This document shows, piece by piece, positions 8,247 through 17,042 of a DNA stretch of 40,115 bases. Source of the stretch: a virus. A model generated the notes under the pieces. It worked only from the letters and a program-made list of their open reading frames with translations, was not told the DNA's origin and did no database searches. A program made the translations under genes and the position numbers. Each line of letters opens with the position of its first letter. Position 1 is the first letter of the stretch. The stretch covers positions 1 to 40,115 of IMG/VR virus record IMGVR_UViG_3300024302_000020, one strand, 5' to 3'.

Positions 8247-10019
8247 ATGTCTACTATCAAAATAAGCGAATTACCAGCCCTCACCACAGCGACAGATACT
8301 ATAGAGTTCGTTATAAACGATAGTGGTGCTTCCAAAAAGATTAACAGAGCGAATATATTAGCAACAGTTCTTAAAGACGCTGACATAGGAGTTTCAGTAA
8401 GTCCAGCATTCCTAGTCGGAACACCAACAATTACAGCACCTACTACAGGCGCAGTAGATTTCAATGGGGAAATAACAGCATCCGCTTATACGACAATTGC
8501 TGCCTATACAGGAACCCACGAATTTACTCATTGGGAACTTAGTTACACCTCAGATTTTGCTATTATTGAACTGGAAAGCACTACAGGAAATGTGACATCT
8601 TGGACACCGTCTGTCGGAGTCGCATTACAACTATGTTATGTCCGTGTTCGTTATGGTAGCGATAGCCATTTATCTGGTAATAGCGATTCTATTAGTTTCA
8701 CTACATCAAATGTTTTTATCAATACACCGACACTTACTGTAGAAGGCACTCCTACGGATGTTCCCGAAGACCCTACACTAACGACCAGTGCTTTCAGTGT
8801 TGCTAATGCCGGAACTGATACACATGTATCAACAGATTGGGAAGTGATAAGAGACAGCGACAGTGTAGTTGTGTGGTCGTCACTCGCGAATACTGTGGAT
8901 TTACTGAGTATTGTTGTTCCTAAAGGGATATTGGCTGAATCCAACGCTTATACTTTCAAAGCAAGACACACTGGCGCGACTTATGGTAGCAGTGCTTATG
9001 CTAGTGTAGAGGGAACAACATTGGCATTATTTCCTTATAACAACTATTTGAGTGTTGCTCAGACAACTAGCCCATTTGTCACAATCTATGGTAATGATGT
9101 TGATACCAGCACTAAACTTCCTGATCCTGCTACGTTGCCTACTGCTAATGGTCGTGGAGTAGCGTTCAGTGCTGATGGCGTTTATATGAGTGTTGCTCAT
9201 GACACTAGCCCATATGTCACAATCTACAAACGTAGTGGTGATATATTCACGAAACTGGCTGATCCTGCTACTTTGCCTACTTCTACTGGTGTTGGAGTAG
9301 CGTTCAGTGCTGATGGCGTCTATATGAGTGTTGCTAATGGTTATACCCCATTTGTCACAATCTACAAACGTTCAGGTGATACATTCACGAAGTTAGCTAA
9401 TCCTAATATCTTGCCTACTGACACTGGTTATGGAGTAGCGTTCAGTGCTGATGGCATCTATATGAGTGTTGCTCATGCCGCTACCCCATTTGTCACAATC
9501 TACAAAAGGTCTGGTGATACATTCACGAAGTTAGCCAATCCTAATATCTTGCCTGCTGGCACTGGTTTTGGAGTAGCATTCAGTGCTGATGGCATCTATA
9601 TGAGTGTTGCTCATCAAACTACCCCAAATGTCACAATCTACAAACGTAGTGGTGATACATTCACGAAGTTGGCTAATCCTGCTACGTTGCCTCCTAACAC
9701 TGGTTTTGGAGTAGCGTTCAGTGGTGATGGCATCTATATGAGTGTTGCTCATGCCAATAGCCCATATGTCACAATCTACAAACGTAGTGGTGATACATTC
9801 ACGAAGTTGGCTAATCCTAATGTATTGCCTACTGGATATGGTAATGGAGTAGCGTTCAGTGCCGCTGGCATCTATATGAGTGTTGCTCATGGCAGTAGCC
9901 CATATGTCACAATCTATAAAAGATCAGGTGACACATTCACGAAGTTGGCTAATCCTGCTACTTTGCCTACAGGCGATGGTAATGGAGTAGCGTATTACCC
10001 AGGACCATATACATTATGA
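8247..10019 (+). CDS. Tail/adhesin protein with a seven-repeat beta-propeller
   Basis: This 590-residue protein has three parts. Residues 1-45 (KISELPALTTATDTIEFVI) resemble the particle-anchoring N-terminus of many phage tail fibre proteins. Residues 50-265 hold two beta-sandwich-like segments. Residues 268-589 are seven consecutive 46-residue repeats with the core YMSVAHxxxPxVTIYKRSGD and GVAFSADG, which is what a seven-bladed beta-propeller would need. The likely role is binding a host surface glycan or protein. The repeats are also near-identical at DNA level, indicating recent duplication or gene conversion. A WD40/YVTN-like fold is inferred from repeat number and length. Confidence 0.7.
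   Translation: MSTIKISELPALTTATDTIEFVINDSGASKKINRANILATVLKDADIGVSVSPAFLVGTPTITAPTTGAVDFNGEITASAYTTIAAYTGTHEFTHWELSYTSDFAIIELESTTGNVTSWTPSVGVALQLCYVRVRYGSDSHLSGNSDSISFTTSNVFINTPTLTVEGTPTDVPEDPTLTTSAFSVANAGTDTHVSTDWEVIRDSDSVVVWSSLANTVDLLSIVVPKGILAESNAYTFKARHTGATYGSSAYASVEGTTLALFPYNNYLSVAQTTSPFVTIYGNDVDTSTKLPDPATLPTANGRGVAFSADGVYMSVAHDTSPYVTIYKRSGDIFTKLADPATLPTSTGVGVAFSADGVYMSVANGYTPFVTIYKRSGDTFTKLANPNILPTDTGYGVAFSADGIYMSVAHAATPFVTIYKRSGDTFTKLANPNILPAGTGFGVAFSADGIYMSVAHQTTPNVTIYKRSGDTFTKLANPATLPPNTGFGVAFSGDGIYMSVAHANSPYVTIYKRSGDTFTKLANPNVLPTGYGNGVAFSAAGIYMSVAHGSSPYVTIYKRSGDTFTKLANPATLPTGDGNGVAYYPGPYTL
9048..10013 (+). repeat. Seven tandem 138-bp coding repeats
   Basis: The same triplet phase recurs at 9048, 9186, 9324, 9462, 9600, 9738 and 9876, exactly 138 bases apart. 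The first unit is the most diverged (TTGAGTGTTGCTC against ATGAGTGTTGCTC). Units 2-7 differ mainly in the short loops between GCTAATCCT and GGAGTAGCGTT. Confidence 0.9.
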
Positions 10020-10156
10020 TAATGCCAGAAACACTAACACTAGCACAAGTAGAGGCATTGAGAGCATCGATGCCTACAACAACACAAACCATTGATGAAA
10101 TGATACAAGAAGCCAAAGACAAAGGAGCAAAAGATGTACGCATACAAGAAGAATAA
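10016..10156 (+). CDS. Small protein, 46 aa
   Basis: The ATG overlaps the previous gene's stop (ATGA) and reads MIMPETLTLAQVEALRASMP to EEAIQE-like acidic residues ending in RIQEE. The last 23 bases overlap the next gene in another frame. Its ATGA coupling between two tail genes supports expression. No family is recognised; it could be a small assembly factor. Confidence 0.45.
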   Translation: MIMPETLTLAQVEALRASMPTTTQTIDEMIQEAKDKGAKDVRIQEE

Positions 10157-10706
10157 CGAGTTCGTTTATCCAGTAAATCTCAGTTCAAAGTTCAATGGGA
10201 TTGGTGGTTGGCATCTGAAAACAGACGAGGAACGAGCAGAGGAAGAGTACTACAGATTGGTGACAGTCAATGAAGTTGCTGAAGCACACCAGATTCGTTC
10301 TACTTTCGCTGACATCGTTTTAGATGATGAGACGCTTATATGTACAGCGACTTATACACTGACTGACAAGAGTCTTGACTATTACAAGAACGAACGAATA
10401 TTAGAAGCAAAGGCACTTAGAGAGACTGAGGAGTCTGCCAGACCTGAAGTTGAGACCAGTCTTGGGTTTAGTGTTGATGGTTCTAGTGATGACATAAGAA
10501 ACTTCGAGATCGGTAAGAGATTGGGATTGCTATTCGTGATAGATGTCGCTGGAATCGAACAAACAATCACGTTGTCTGATTGGGACATTATTATTGATGC
10601 TGTATGTATTAACGGACTATCGGTTCTTGAGAAATACTGGGGATACAAAGCGGCAATAGAGAACTGTACGACATTAGCAGAAGTTCAAAGTATAGATATT
10701 AAATAG
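10134..10706 (+). CDS. DUF4376-like tail assembly protein
   Basis: The 190-residue product has a C-terminal region (residues 125-190: KRLGLLFVIDVAG, then ITLSDWD, then YWGYKAAIENC) resembling DUF4376 domains, which accompany phage tail fibres and are thought to help fibre assembly. AGGAG lies 7 bases before the ATG. The location directly after the propeller tail protein fits a chaperone or fibre-associated role. Confidence 0.55.
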   Translation: MYAYKKNNEFVYPVNLSSKFNGIGGWHLKTDEERAEEEYYRLVTVNEVAEAHQIRSTFADIVLDDETLICTATYTLTDKSLDYYKNERILEAKALRETEESARPEVETSLGFSVDGSSDDIRNFEIGKRLGLLFVIDVAGIEQTITLSDWDIIIDAVCINGLSVLEKYWGYKAAIENCTTLAEVQSIDIK

Positions 10707-10710
10707 GGCA

Positions 10711-10977
10711 ATGAAACCAGAAAGCCCAATAACAAGTGCCAAACTAATTACCATTAGCGGTTTTATTATAGTTTCAGCATTTTCATGGTTCTTTGCTTTA
10801 GCGGTGAGCAGGATTACTGATAACACTAATGGTCGTGGTGATGCTAAGATAATATCTGCAACACAGGCAACCAGGTTAGATGGGTTGGCTAGGCGTGTAT
10901 TGGTGCTAGAAGATAATACCATCCACGATCACAGAATGTTGAAATACCCTGACCTTAATAAGGATGAATTAAAATGA
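10711..10977 (+). CDS. Small single-pass membrane protein
   Basis: An 88-residue protein with one hydrophobic segment (about residues 12-32, ISGFIIVSAFSWFFALAV) and a charged soluble tail. It overlaps the next gene by ATGA. Its place at the head of the lysis region makes an accessory lysis role, such as a spanin or holin regulator, plausible. No family is recognised. Confidence 0.5.
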   Translation: MKPESPITSAKLITISGFIIVSAFSWFFALAVSRITDNTNGRGDAKIISATQATRLDGLARRVLVLEDNTIHDHRMLKYPDLNKDELK

Positions 10978-11366
10978 AAACAATACTATTATTAGCACTA
11001 TCCATAGCAACAGCAAGTGCTGACCATGCGAAGGTGGATAACTACGCAACAGGTTCAGGTTTCTTGAATGACATCTCAGAGTCTAAATACTTCTGGGAGT
11101 ATAGATGTGACAGCGTAGACAGTCTGACGGGGGTTTACTTTACACCCCTAGAAAGTGAAATAGATACTAATCGAACTCAGTTATTGAGCGAATGTGCCTT
11201 GATGGTTCTGATAGAGGAATCATTAGATGCTAAGGGTGTACAAGGTCTAGTAGACACAACACTTGAGCTAACTGACCCCTCTCCTGCGGTTTATTTTAGA
11301 CAACTACCGCCAGTCTACTGTGATGGTTTTGCACCACCAATCATTGACTGTATAGTCGCTGATTAA
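10974..11366 (+). CDS. Secreted hypothetical protein, 130 aa
   Basis: A short signal peptide is evident: MKTILLLALSIATASA followed by a soluble domain with five Cys residues after the likely cleavage site. No lipobox is seen. A periplasmic protein encoded in the lysis region could be an outer-membrane spanin-like factor or a superinfection-exclusion protein, but no family is recognised. Translation is coupled to the upstream membrane protein by a 4-base overlap. Confidence 0.5.
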   Translation: MKTILLLALSIATASADHAKVDNYATGSGFLNDISESKYFWEYRCDSVDSLTGVYFTPLESEIDTNRTQLLSECALMVLIEESLDAKGVQGLVDTTLELTDPSPAVYFRQLPPVYCDGFAPPIIDCIVAD

Positions 11367-11391
11367 TTTTAATATAAAAAAGGACACACTT

Positions 11392-11592
11392 ATGAAAGGT
11401 ACAATAACATGGCTAGGAATTGCAGTATCGCTGATCTATGGCGTAGGTGGGTACTTTGCTGGGTTACATGGAATGGATGTAATGATGGGGTTCGTGACCG
11501 GATCAGTAGGGATGTTAGGGCTAGGGCGAAAGGTAGAGAAAGTCGGTAAAGCTAATGTCGAAGAGATAGCTAAAGTAACTGACGCTAAGTAA
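11392..11592 (+). CDS. Small membrane protein, holin-like
   Basis: This 66-residue protein has two short hydrophobic segments (about residues 5-24 and 28-45) separated by a turn, and a charged C-terminal tail (GRKVEKVGKANVEEIAK). Size, topology and position just before the endolysin gene fit a class II-like holin. The 3-TM protein at 11937 is the stronger holin candidate, so this may be a second holin or an antiholin. Confidence 0.5.
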   Translation: MKGTITWLGIAVSLIYGVGGYFAGLHGMDVMMGFVTGSVGMLGLGRKVEKVGKANVEEIAKVTDAK

Positions 11593-11594
11593 TT

Positions 11595-11936
11595 ATGAAC
11601 ATCTTAGATAGCCATTTTAGCCGTGAAGAAGTTGCATGTAAATGCGGCTGCGGTTTTGATACGGTTGATGCTGAGCTACTAAATGTGATGGAAAAAATAC
11701 GCGATATTATAGGCCCTTATCAGCCTAGTAGTGTATGCCGATGTATTCAACATAACAGAAATATCGGCTCTAATGACACTTCACAGCATGTAAAAGCTAA
11801 AGCTTGCGATGTGCCTACTAAAGACCCGAAGTCTTTATATGAAAAACTTGATATAATGTACCCCAATAGGTACGGAATCGGGCTATATGATAGCTTTGTC
11901 CACATTGATGTCAGATCGCACAGAGCGAGGTGGTAG
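11595..11936 (+). CDS. Endolysin, M15-family D-Ala-D-Ala carboxypeptidase-like
   Basis: This 113-residue protein carries the M15 zinc-peptidase signature: SQHVKAKACDV with H65 and D72, then FVHIDVR with H103. These would hold the zinc and act on peptidoglycan cross-links. The N-terminal CKCGCGF segment is typical of the M15_3 subgroup. No signal peptide is present, so export would depend on a holin, and the adjacent 3-TM holin gene fits. Confidence is high for fold and role. Confidence 0.88.
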   Translation: MNILDSHFSREEVACKCGCGFDTVDAELLNVMEKIRDIIGPYQPSSVCRCIQHNRNIGSNDTSQHVKAKACDVPTKDPKSLYEKLDIMYPNRYGIGLYDSFVHIDVRSHRARW

Positions 11937-12356
11937 ATGTTTGACATACCCGCAGCGGTAGAAGCAGCAAGCAGTATGATTGATGGGATTGTCAGCCGTA
12001 TTTGGCCAGACAAGACACAGATAGATAATAACAAACTGGAAAGATTCAAAACTGAGCTTGCTACTGAACTGGCGGTAGCACAGGCTCAGAACGAAATTAA
12101 CTTACAAGAGTCAAAACATGCCAGTATCTTTGTATCAGGATGGAGGCCATTTGTCGGGTGGGGGTGCGGGGTTGGACTGCTTTATATATCAATCATTGAA
12201 CCCATCGCCAAATTCATTGCATTAGTAGGTTTCGGATATACGGGGGAATTCCCTATTGTTGACACAGATATAACCCTCCAGGTTTTGTTAGGAATGTTAG
12301 GTCTGGCAGGGATGCGGTCTTTTGAAAAGTCGAAACATGTTTCAAGGAGTAAATAA
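11937..12356 (+). CDS. Holin, 3-TM type
   Basis: The 139-residue product begins immediately after the endolysin stop. A charged helical N-terminus (residues 25-60) is followed by GWRPFVGWGCGVG and two to three hydrophobic segments (about 68-86, 88-101, 112-126), ending in MRSFEKSK. This arrangement, with the GWRP and RSFEK blocks, is characteristic of the Holin_3TM family. It would permeabilise the inner membrane for the M15 lysin. Confidence 0.8.
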   Translation: MFDIPAAVEAASSMIDGIVSRIWPDKTQIDNNKLERFKTELATELAVAQAQNEINLQESKHASIFVSGWRPFVGWGCGVGLLYISIIEPIAKFIALVGFGYTGEFPIVDTDITLQVLLGMLGLAGMRSFEKSKHVSRSK

Positions 12357-12582
12357 CATCTCACAAGATACTTGCGTAAGAATAGCCCTCTTAGAGAAGG
12401 CCGCCACTCAATCTCAAAACAGACATGACGATATTGTGCAAAGAATAAATGGGGTTGAATATAAACAGAGTGAAATACTAGCTCTTTTACTGAAAATTAA
12501 GTTCGCAGCTTATGGAGGAGCGGGGATACTTGTTGCTGATAACATCGGCATAATCGGCGTCATTAAAAAAATGGTATATTAA
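12337..12582 (+). CDS. Small coiled-coil membrane protein, accessory lysis candidate
   Basis: From the ATG at 12337 this gives 81 residues; a TTG at 12322 is an alternative. A helical stretch (LEKAATQSQNRHDDIVQRI) is followed by a hydrophobic C-terminal segment (FAAYGGAGILVADNIGIIGV). The arrangement resembles XhlA-like proteins, which anchor a soluble helix by a C-terminal membrane segment and assist lysis. It overlaps the 3' end of the holin gene in another frame. Confidence 0.5.
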   Translation: MFQGVNNISQDTCVRIALLEKAATQSQNRHDDIVQRINGVEYKQSEILALLLKIKFAAYGGAGILVADNIGIIGVIKKMVY

Positions 12583-12585
12583 ATT

Positions 12586-13188
12586 ATGAATTATCAGCAG
12601 ATTGTAGATACAGCCGTTGGGTACTCAGATAAACAAGACGCGGGTGTTGGCTCAATGTTAAGCTCTTTCTTGTTAGTCGTAGAGCAGCGTTTAGGGGATG
12701 CGTTAAAGGTCAGGGAGATGGCAAAGAGAGCGCAATTATGGATGTCAGATAACGATCAGCAGTATGTTGGCCTACCGTATGACTTTGATGGACTACGGGA
12801 CATTCAGCTAAACAGTGTTAGTCTTGATTATGTATCACCGTCTAAGATGAACGAATTACTAGACAACCAGGCAGCTATCCCAAGTCAGTATGTCTATACA
12901 ATTATAGCTGACCAGTTACAGATATATCCCGCGACTAACGAGACGCTAGAAATTATCTATTATGCAAGAATACCTCCATTGACTACGTTGGAAGACACTA
13001 ACTGGGTTAGTCAGACAAAACCGAATTTATATATCTTTGGTCTACTGGTCGAGATATTTAGTTATGTACAAGATGGACAAGCTGGTCAGATATGGGAGCA
13101 GCGATTTCAGCAAGAATTAGCTGCTGTCCGTACTAATGATGATGTAGCCCGCTGGAGCGGTACACCGATGAGGATTGTAAATGGTTGA
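12586..13188 (+). CDS. Head-tail adaptor, P22 gp4-like
   Basis: This 200-residue protein is of the type that binds beneath the portal in P22-like phages. It begins with a helix (IVDTAVGYSDKQD), has a central VGLPYDFDGLRDI segment and a beta-rich part (YTIIADQLQIYPATNETLEIIYYARIPPL), then a C-terminal helix (WEQRFQQELAAV). This order is common in phage adaptor proteins. It precedes further tail factors, consistent with the connector stack portal-gp4-gp10. Confidence 0.65.
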   Translation: MNYQQIVDTAVGYSDKQDAGVGSMLSSFLLVVEQRLGDALKVREMAKRAQLWMSDNDQQYVGLPYDFDGLRDIQLNSVSLDYVSPSKMNELLDNQAAIPSQYVYTIIADQLQIYPATNETLEIIYYARIPPLTTLEDTNWVSQTKPNLYIFGLLVEIFSYVQDGQAGQIWEQRFQQELAAVRTNDDVARWSGTPMRIVNG

Positions 13189-13579
13189 TAGAGTAAGCGA
13201 CTGGGTTTCAGAGACCACAGCAACAATTGGCTATGGGGATATAGTTCTCAACGGCCAGACGAATCAATCTCAAGCTTTATTTAGAGATGATTTAGTAGCA
13301 GGCGATGTGTATTACTCCATTGTCGATGGTATTAACAGAGAAGTGGGTGTTGGCTACTTTAATGGCACAAACGGTATTACGAGGGGTACTCAAGCAGTCA
13401 TGCTAAACGGTGCGTACACTATCACGGTGACCCCTCTTCAATTGTCCGGAACTGCCGTGGTTTCTTGTACCATGAGTGCCCAGGCAATGAACGATTTGAC
13501 TTCGGGGTTAGCGACCCAGACAGCATTGCTAAGTGCCTTACGGGTAGAATTTGATGCGTACGTAGCTGCTCATCCGTAA
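13181..13579 (+). CDS. Phage tail-region protein, 132 aa
   Basis: The segment RVSDWVSETTATIGYGDIVLNG then YYSIVDGINREVGVGYFNG is a conserved pattern in small phage proteins near tail fibres. It is probably a virion component of a beta-rich fold. It overlaps the adaptor gene by 8 bases and the next gene by one (TAATG). No biochemical role can be given. Confidence 0.6.
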   Translation: MVDRVSDWVSETTATIGYGDIVLNGQTNQSQALFRDDLVAGDVYYSIVDGINREVGVGYFNGTNGITRGTQAVMLNGAYTITVTPLQLSGTAVVSCTMSAQAMNDLTSGLATQTALLSALRVEFDAYVAAHP

Positions 13580-14520
13580 TGTTTAGCCAAGAGAGCTTTA
13601 GCCAAAGGATATTTGCGCAGGATAACAACGGGGTTGAGATTATCCCTGTTGCGCCTCCTGCGCCTGTACCTGGCCTGCCTCCCATGTATGTTACCCCTGT
13701 CGCTGGTTGGGGCGTTATATGCAAGACTGTATCCAATTGGCTTACGATTAGCAAAGATAGGCAAGACACGCGTAACTGCGGAGGTGTGACAGTAGGACAT
13801 GATGGCGGAAATACATATCCAGTTGAGCCGCCACCAGACATTACCTCACCACCGACTGTACCCCCAACCCCATGTGACCCATATTCTACAAAAGTAGAAG
13901 CCTTACTTCATCTTGATAGTAACTTAGATATTCTGGGTGATGTTTCCTCAACTGCGCCATATCTCGAAAATGGCACGGAGGCGTATGTTGAATCAGCCTC
14001 TGGTTTCGGTGACGCATTCGTATGGGATGGTTCCACTTCATTAGTTGTACCTATTAAGACAACGAACCCGATTGCTTTCACTGTCGAGGCTAGGGTTTAT
14101 ATAACTGGGGACGGCGGTATTTTTGGGGCAACGGGTAACCAATGGTCTATAGTAGCAAGAAGCGGTAACTTAGATGCGTACATACTTGGGACGGGCTGGC
14201 GAACTTTTGGGACACTTCCATATAACCAATGGGTGTCTATTGCAATAACGTATCAAGCAAATAACAACCACTATTTAACCGCATTCATTGACGGTATAGA
14301 AACTGTTAGTCACAGCAATGGAACTGCATTATTGTTGTCTAATATATCAATAGGAGAAAACGCTTATATTGGAGCATATCCTACTGGATATGTGGATGAG
14401 TTCAGGTACACGTACGATACAATTAGGTATGAAATGGGGTATGACTACACACCTTTTACCGTTCCTTTTGTCCTCGTACAGTGCCCTTCACCAGAAACTC
14501 CCCCACCAATTGGGCCATAA
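13579..14520 (+). CDS. LamG/concanavalin A-like tail protein
   Basis: This 313-residue protein has a short N-terminal FSQESFSQRIFAQ segment, a Pro-rich linker (about 85-102), and a C-terminal jelly-roll-like domain (about 105-300). The pattern HLDSN, AFVWDGSTSLVV, FTVEARVYI, WVSIAITYQ, LTAFIDGI and YVDEFRYT is typical of laminin-G/concanavalin A-like lectin folds. A glycan-binding role on the particle surface is likely. The start overlaps the previous stop by one base. Confidence 0.65.
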   Translation: MFSQESFSQRIFAQDNNGVEIIPVAPPAPVPGLPPMYVTPVAGWGVICKTVSNWLTISKDRQDTRNCGGVTVGHDGGNTYPVEPPPDITSPPTVPPTPCDPYSTKVEALLHLDSNLDILGDVSSTAPYLENGTEAYVESASGFGDAFVWDGSTSLVVPIKTTNPIAFTVEARVYITGDGGIFGATGNQWSIVARSGNLDAYILGTGWRTFGTLPYNQWVSIAITYQANNNHYLTAFIDGIETVSHSNGTALLLSNISIGENAYIGAYPTGYVDEFRYTYDTIRYEMGYDYTPFTVPFVLVQCPSPETPPPIGP

Positions 14521-14541
14521 CTTAATTTAGAGGATAGACAC

Positions 14542-15126
14542 ATGGGATTAGAATCAGGTACAACAATCGCGCAGTTAAATGAATCGTGGCCGTTGCCTAC
14601 GGACTCTCGATCAGAGGGTGACGATCATTTAAAGTTGATAAAAGAGGTATTGAAAGCTCAGTTCCCTGGGGTTAATGGCCAAGGCTATGACCAGACTATT
14701 CTAGCAACTGAGGATGAGCTTAATTATTCAACGGGGCTGACTGGGAACATTCAAGGTCAGTTCCAAGCACTATATGACCTTATTGGCGTGGGCTTTACTA
14801 CCGTTGTTGCACCTGCGGGTACTAAGATGCTGTTCTCTTCTGATGTCATCCCTGTTGCTTGGACAGTGCAGAATTACGGAACTGACTACATGCTCAGGAT
14901 TATTGACCCAAGTCAGGGTGATGTACCCAGAAACATTGGGGATGACCCATTTAATATTAACCTAAATCATCAGCACGATCTACCTGCATCTATACATAAA
15001 GCGGCTATAGGTAGTGATTTAGTTATCGTTGGGCAAGCGGTCACTGATTTTGCACCTAAACCGCCAGGCAATGAATGGTCCCCTCGATATATTAATGCGG
15101 TCGTAGCTCGGAGGGATGACTTCTAA
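14542..15126 (+). CDS. Tail fibre/collar-like protein, 194 aa
   Basis: The N-terminus (IAQLNESWPLPTDSRSEGDDHLKLIKEVLKAQFP) is a module found at the start of many phage tail fibre proteins. The C-terminal part, from APAGTKMLFS, resembles the collar domain of short fibres and has an HQHD metal-like cluster in LNHQHDLPA. It is a probable structural tail component. GAGGA lies upstream of the ATG, and the stop overlaps the next start. Confidence 0.6.
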   Translation: MGLESGTTIAQLNESWPLPTDSRSEGDDHLKLIKEVLKAQFPGVNGQGYDQTILATEDELNYSTGLTGNIQGQFQALYDLIGVGFTTVVAPAGTKMLFSSDVIPVAWTVQNYGTDYMLRIIDPSQGDVPRNIGDDPFNINLNHQHDLPASIHKAAIGSDLVIVGQAVTDFAPKPPGNEWSPRYINAVVARRDDF

Positions 15127-15413
15127 TGGAAGTTGAAACCATTAAGACATGCCCTTTGGGTAGCCAGTGCGTTGAAGTTAAAGAGGGCAAGATTTTTGAA
15201 TGCCGGTGGTATATAGCGATACAAGGTCAAGACGCTCAAGGAAAATCACAAGATAAGAAAGATTGTGCTATTTCTTGGATGCCGATTCTGCAATTAGAGG
15301 GAGCAAGGCATGGTGTCGTAAATACTGGCTCAATCAATCAGCTTGCAGCAGCGATCAGTGGTAAGATGCCTATGGGGTTACCTGTTGAGAAGACTAATTT
15401 ATTGGAGCAGTAG
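15126..15413 (+). CDS. Conserved phage protein with CPLG motif, 95 aa
   Basis: The pattern CPLGSQCVEVKEG, then CRWYIAIQG, then KDCAISWMPILQLEGAR occurs in a widespread family of small phage proteins found near tail genes. Its four Cys residues could bind a metal, but function is unknown. It is coupled by overlap to the preceding tail gene and abuts the gp10-like gene. Confidence 0.65.
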   Translation: MEVETIKTCPLGSQCVEVKEGKIFECRWYIAIQGQDAQGKSQDKKDCAISWMPILQLEGARHGVVNTGSINQLAAAISGKMPMGLPVEKTNLLEQ

Positions 15414-17042
15414 ATGAAGGAATTACTGACATTATCAAACATCGGGTCATCGGGGATTAATACCGATATTACTCCGTGGGAACTGGGTAAAGACTTTGTA
15501 ACTGCTGGTAGAAACTTCCGTGTCAAAGACGGAGCTTTTACGCCTAATGGCGGCGAGACAGAAGCAGTAGCGTCACCAGACAGCATGATGGAAGTCGGAT
15601 TCTTAATGTCAGTCAGGCTTGCTGAAAACGATTACTGGATACAAGCCTCAAGAACAAAAATCTTCGCGGCTGACGGAACAGCGGGCTGGTTTGATATATC
15701 AAGTACGGGTGGATATGCACTGGTAGCGGGTGCAGAGTGGTACTGGAATGGCTGCCAAATGGGTAACATGGTAGTCATGAACAATTCACAAATATCACCG
15801 GAGTACGTACAAAACTTAAGTAGCACTTCAACTCTTGAGCCTTTGATATTCAGTACCGTCCCCGGGATAGCCCCTGCTCCGGATGTGCATACCACATGGG
15901 ATGATTTAGGCTATACATGTACTGTCATGAGAGCGCATAAAGATTTCCTATTTGCTCTCGGATTAGGGGGTGCGGATGATAACCCTAACGCATACCGAAT
16001 ATCATCACCTGCTGTCACAGACGGGAGACCGTATACATGGGACATAGATGATAGAGGCGGACTAGCAGTAAGACAACAGTTAGGCTCAGATGGCGGCAAG
16101 ATACTGGACGGACTAACTTTACGTAACGATTTTATAATCTATAGCCGCGACTCAATAGATGTATTAACATTTAATGCGAACAGTGAGTTCTTCTGGAATA
16201 GACGAGAGCTGTCTACGAGCATTGGTATCATTGCGACAAACTGTGTAGTGGAAGCAGACGGAAAGCATTTCTTCATGTCAGATGGTGATGTATTCATGAC
16301 CAATGGCAGTGACATTACTTCTATCATGCACAATCGAATACAGAGACGATATAACGCTAAGGCGCACAAAGTCTTTATGCACCGGTCTTTTGCGATGGTC
16401 AATGTCGCACTAAAAGAAGTGTGGTTTTGCATTCCTGAAGGCACTAGCGAAACACCTAATATCGCTTTTATCTATAACTATAGAGATGATTCCTGGGCAG
16501 TCAAAGATTTGCCGTCAACTATGGCTTGTGCTGACTATGGCCCTAGTAAAACGCCCGCTGAGATCGCTATCGAAGATCAATGGGATGGAGACACTGAGAC
16601 TGAGTGGGATGTCGACCAGAAGCCGTGGGGAGCAACAACTATAACCCCCACCAATCGATCATTGCTGGGGGTATATACCGGAGGTAGTCTTAATTATATA
16701 GACCCATTATTCAGTACAGCACCGATTTCAGGCTCCGCCAATGTCGACTTCTTTATTGAAAGAACAGATTTCCCACTCGAAGGATACGCAGCAGCCGCGA
16801 CCGTAACACGCGTATATCCGCATGCTAAGGGAAGTGCTTTTGAATTCCGTTTTGGGTCACAGCAATCACCGGATGGGGGTGTCATTTGGCAACCCTATCA
16901 GATATTCAGACCTGGAATAGATAGGAAGCTAGACTTCCGGAGTAGCGGAGTTCTAATCGCGTGGAGTGTTAAAAGTATTAATAATGAGGCGTTTAGGTTT
17001 TCAGGATTTGATATTGAGTTCACCCGTGGAGGAAAAAGATAA
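15414..17042 (+). CDS. Tail hub / DNA stabilisation protein, P22 gp10-like
   Basis: This 542-residue protein fits the large tail factor that closes the podovirus connector and keeps packaged DNA inside. It opens with SSGINTDITPWELGKDFVTAGRNFRVKDG, a pattern common in such proteins, and continues with repeated beta-propeller-like strands (FIIYSRDSIDVLTF, HFFMSDGDVFMTNG, IAFIYNYRDDSWAVKDLP). The C-terminal half is beta-rich (FEFRFGSQQSPDGG). Position after the gp4-like adaptor supports the call. Sequence alone cannot separate it from other propeller tail hubs. Confidence 0.6.
   Translation: MKELLTLSNIGSSGINTDITPWELGKDFVTAGRNFRVKDGAFTPNGGETEAVASPDSMMEVGFLMSVRLAENDYWIQASRTKIFAADGTAGWFDISSTGGYALVAGAEWYWNGCQMGNMVVMNNSQISPEYVQNLSSTSTLEPLIFSTVPGIAPAPDVHTTWDDLGYTCTVMRAHKDFLFALGLGGADDNPNAYRISSPAVTDGRPYTWDIDDRGGLAVRQQLGSDGGKILDGLTLRNDFIIYSRDSIDVLTFNANSEFFWNRRELSTSIGIIATNCVVEADGKHFFMSDGDVFMTNGSDITSIMHNRIQRRYNAKAHKVFMHRSFAMVNVALKEVWFCIPEGTSETPNIAFIYNYRDDSWAVKDLPSTMACADYGPSKTPAEIAIEDQWDGDTETEWDVDQKPWGATTITPTNRSLLGVYTGGSLNYIDPLFSTAPISGSANVDFFIERTDFPLEGYAAAATVTRVYPHAKGSAFEFRFGSQQSPDGGVIWQPYQIFRPGIDRKLDFRSSGVLIAWSVKSINNEAFRFSGFDIEFTRGGKR

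Noticed and set aside
9531-9890. Minus-strand repeated frame inside the propeller gene
   Set aside because: Its regularity simply mirrors the 138-bp repeats of the opposite strand.
9048-10013. CRISPR-like or intergenic tandem repeat array
   Set aside because: The 138-bp units are in frame, coding and encode a regular protein repeat; there are no spacers.
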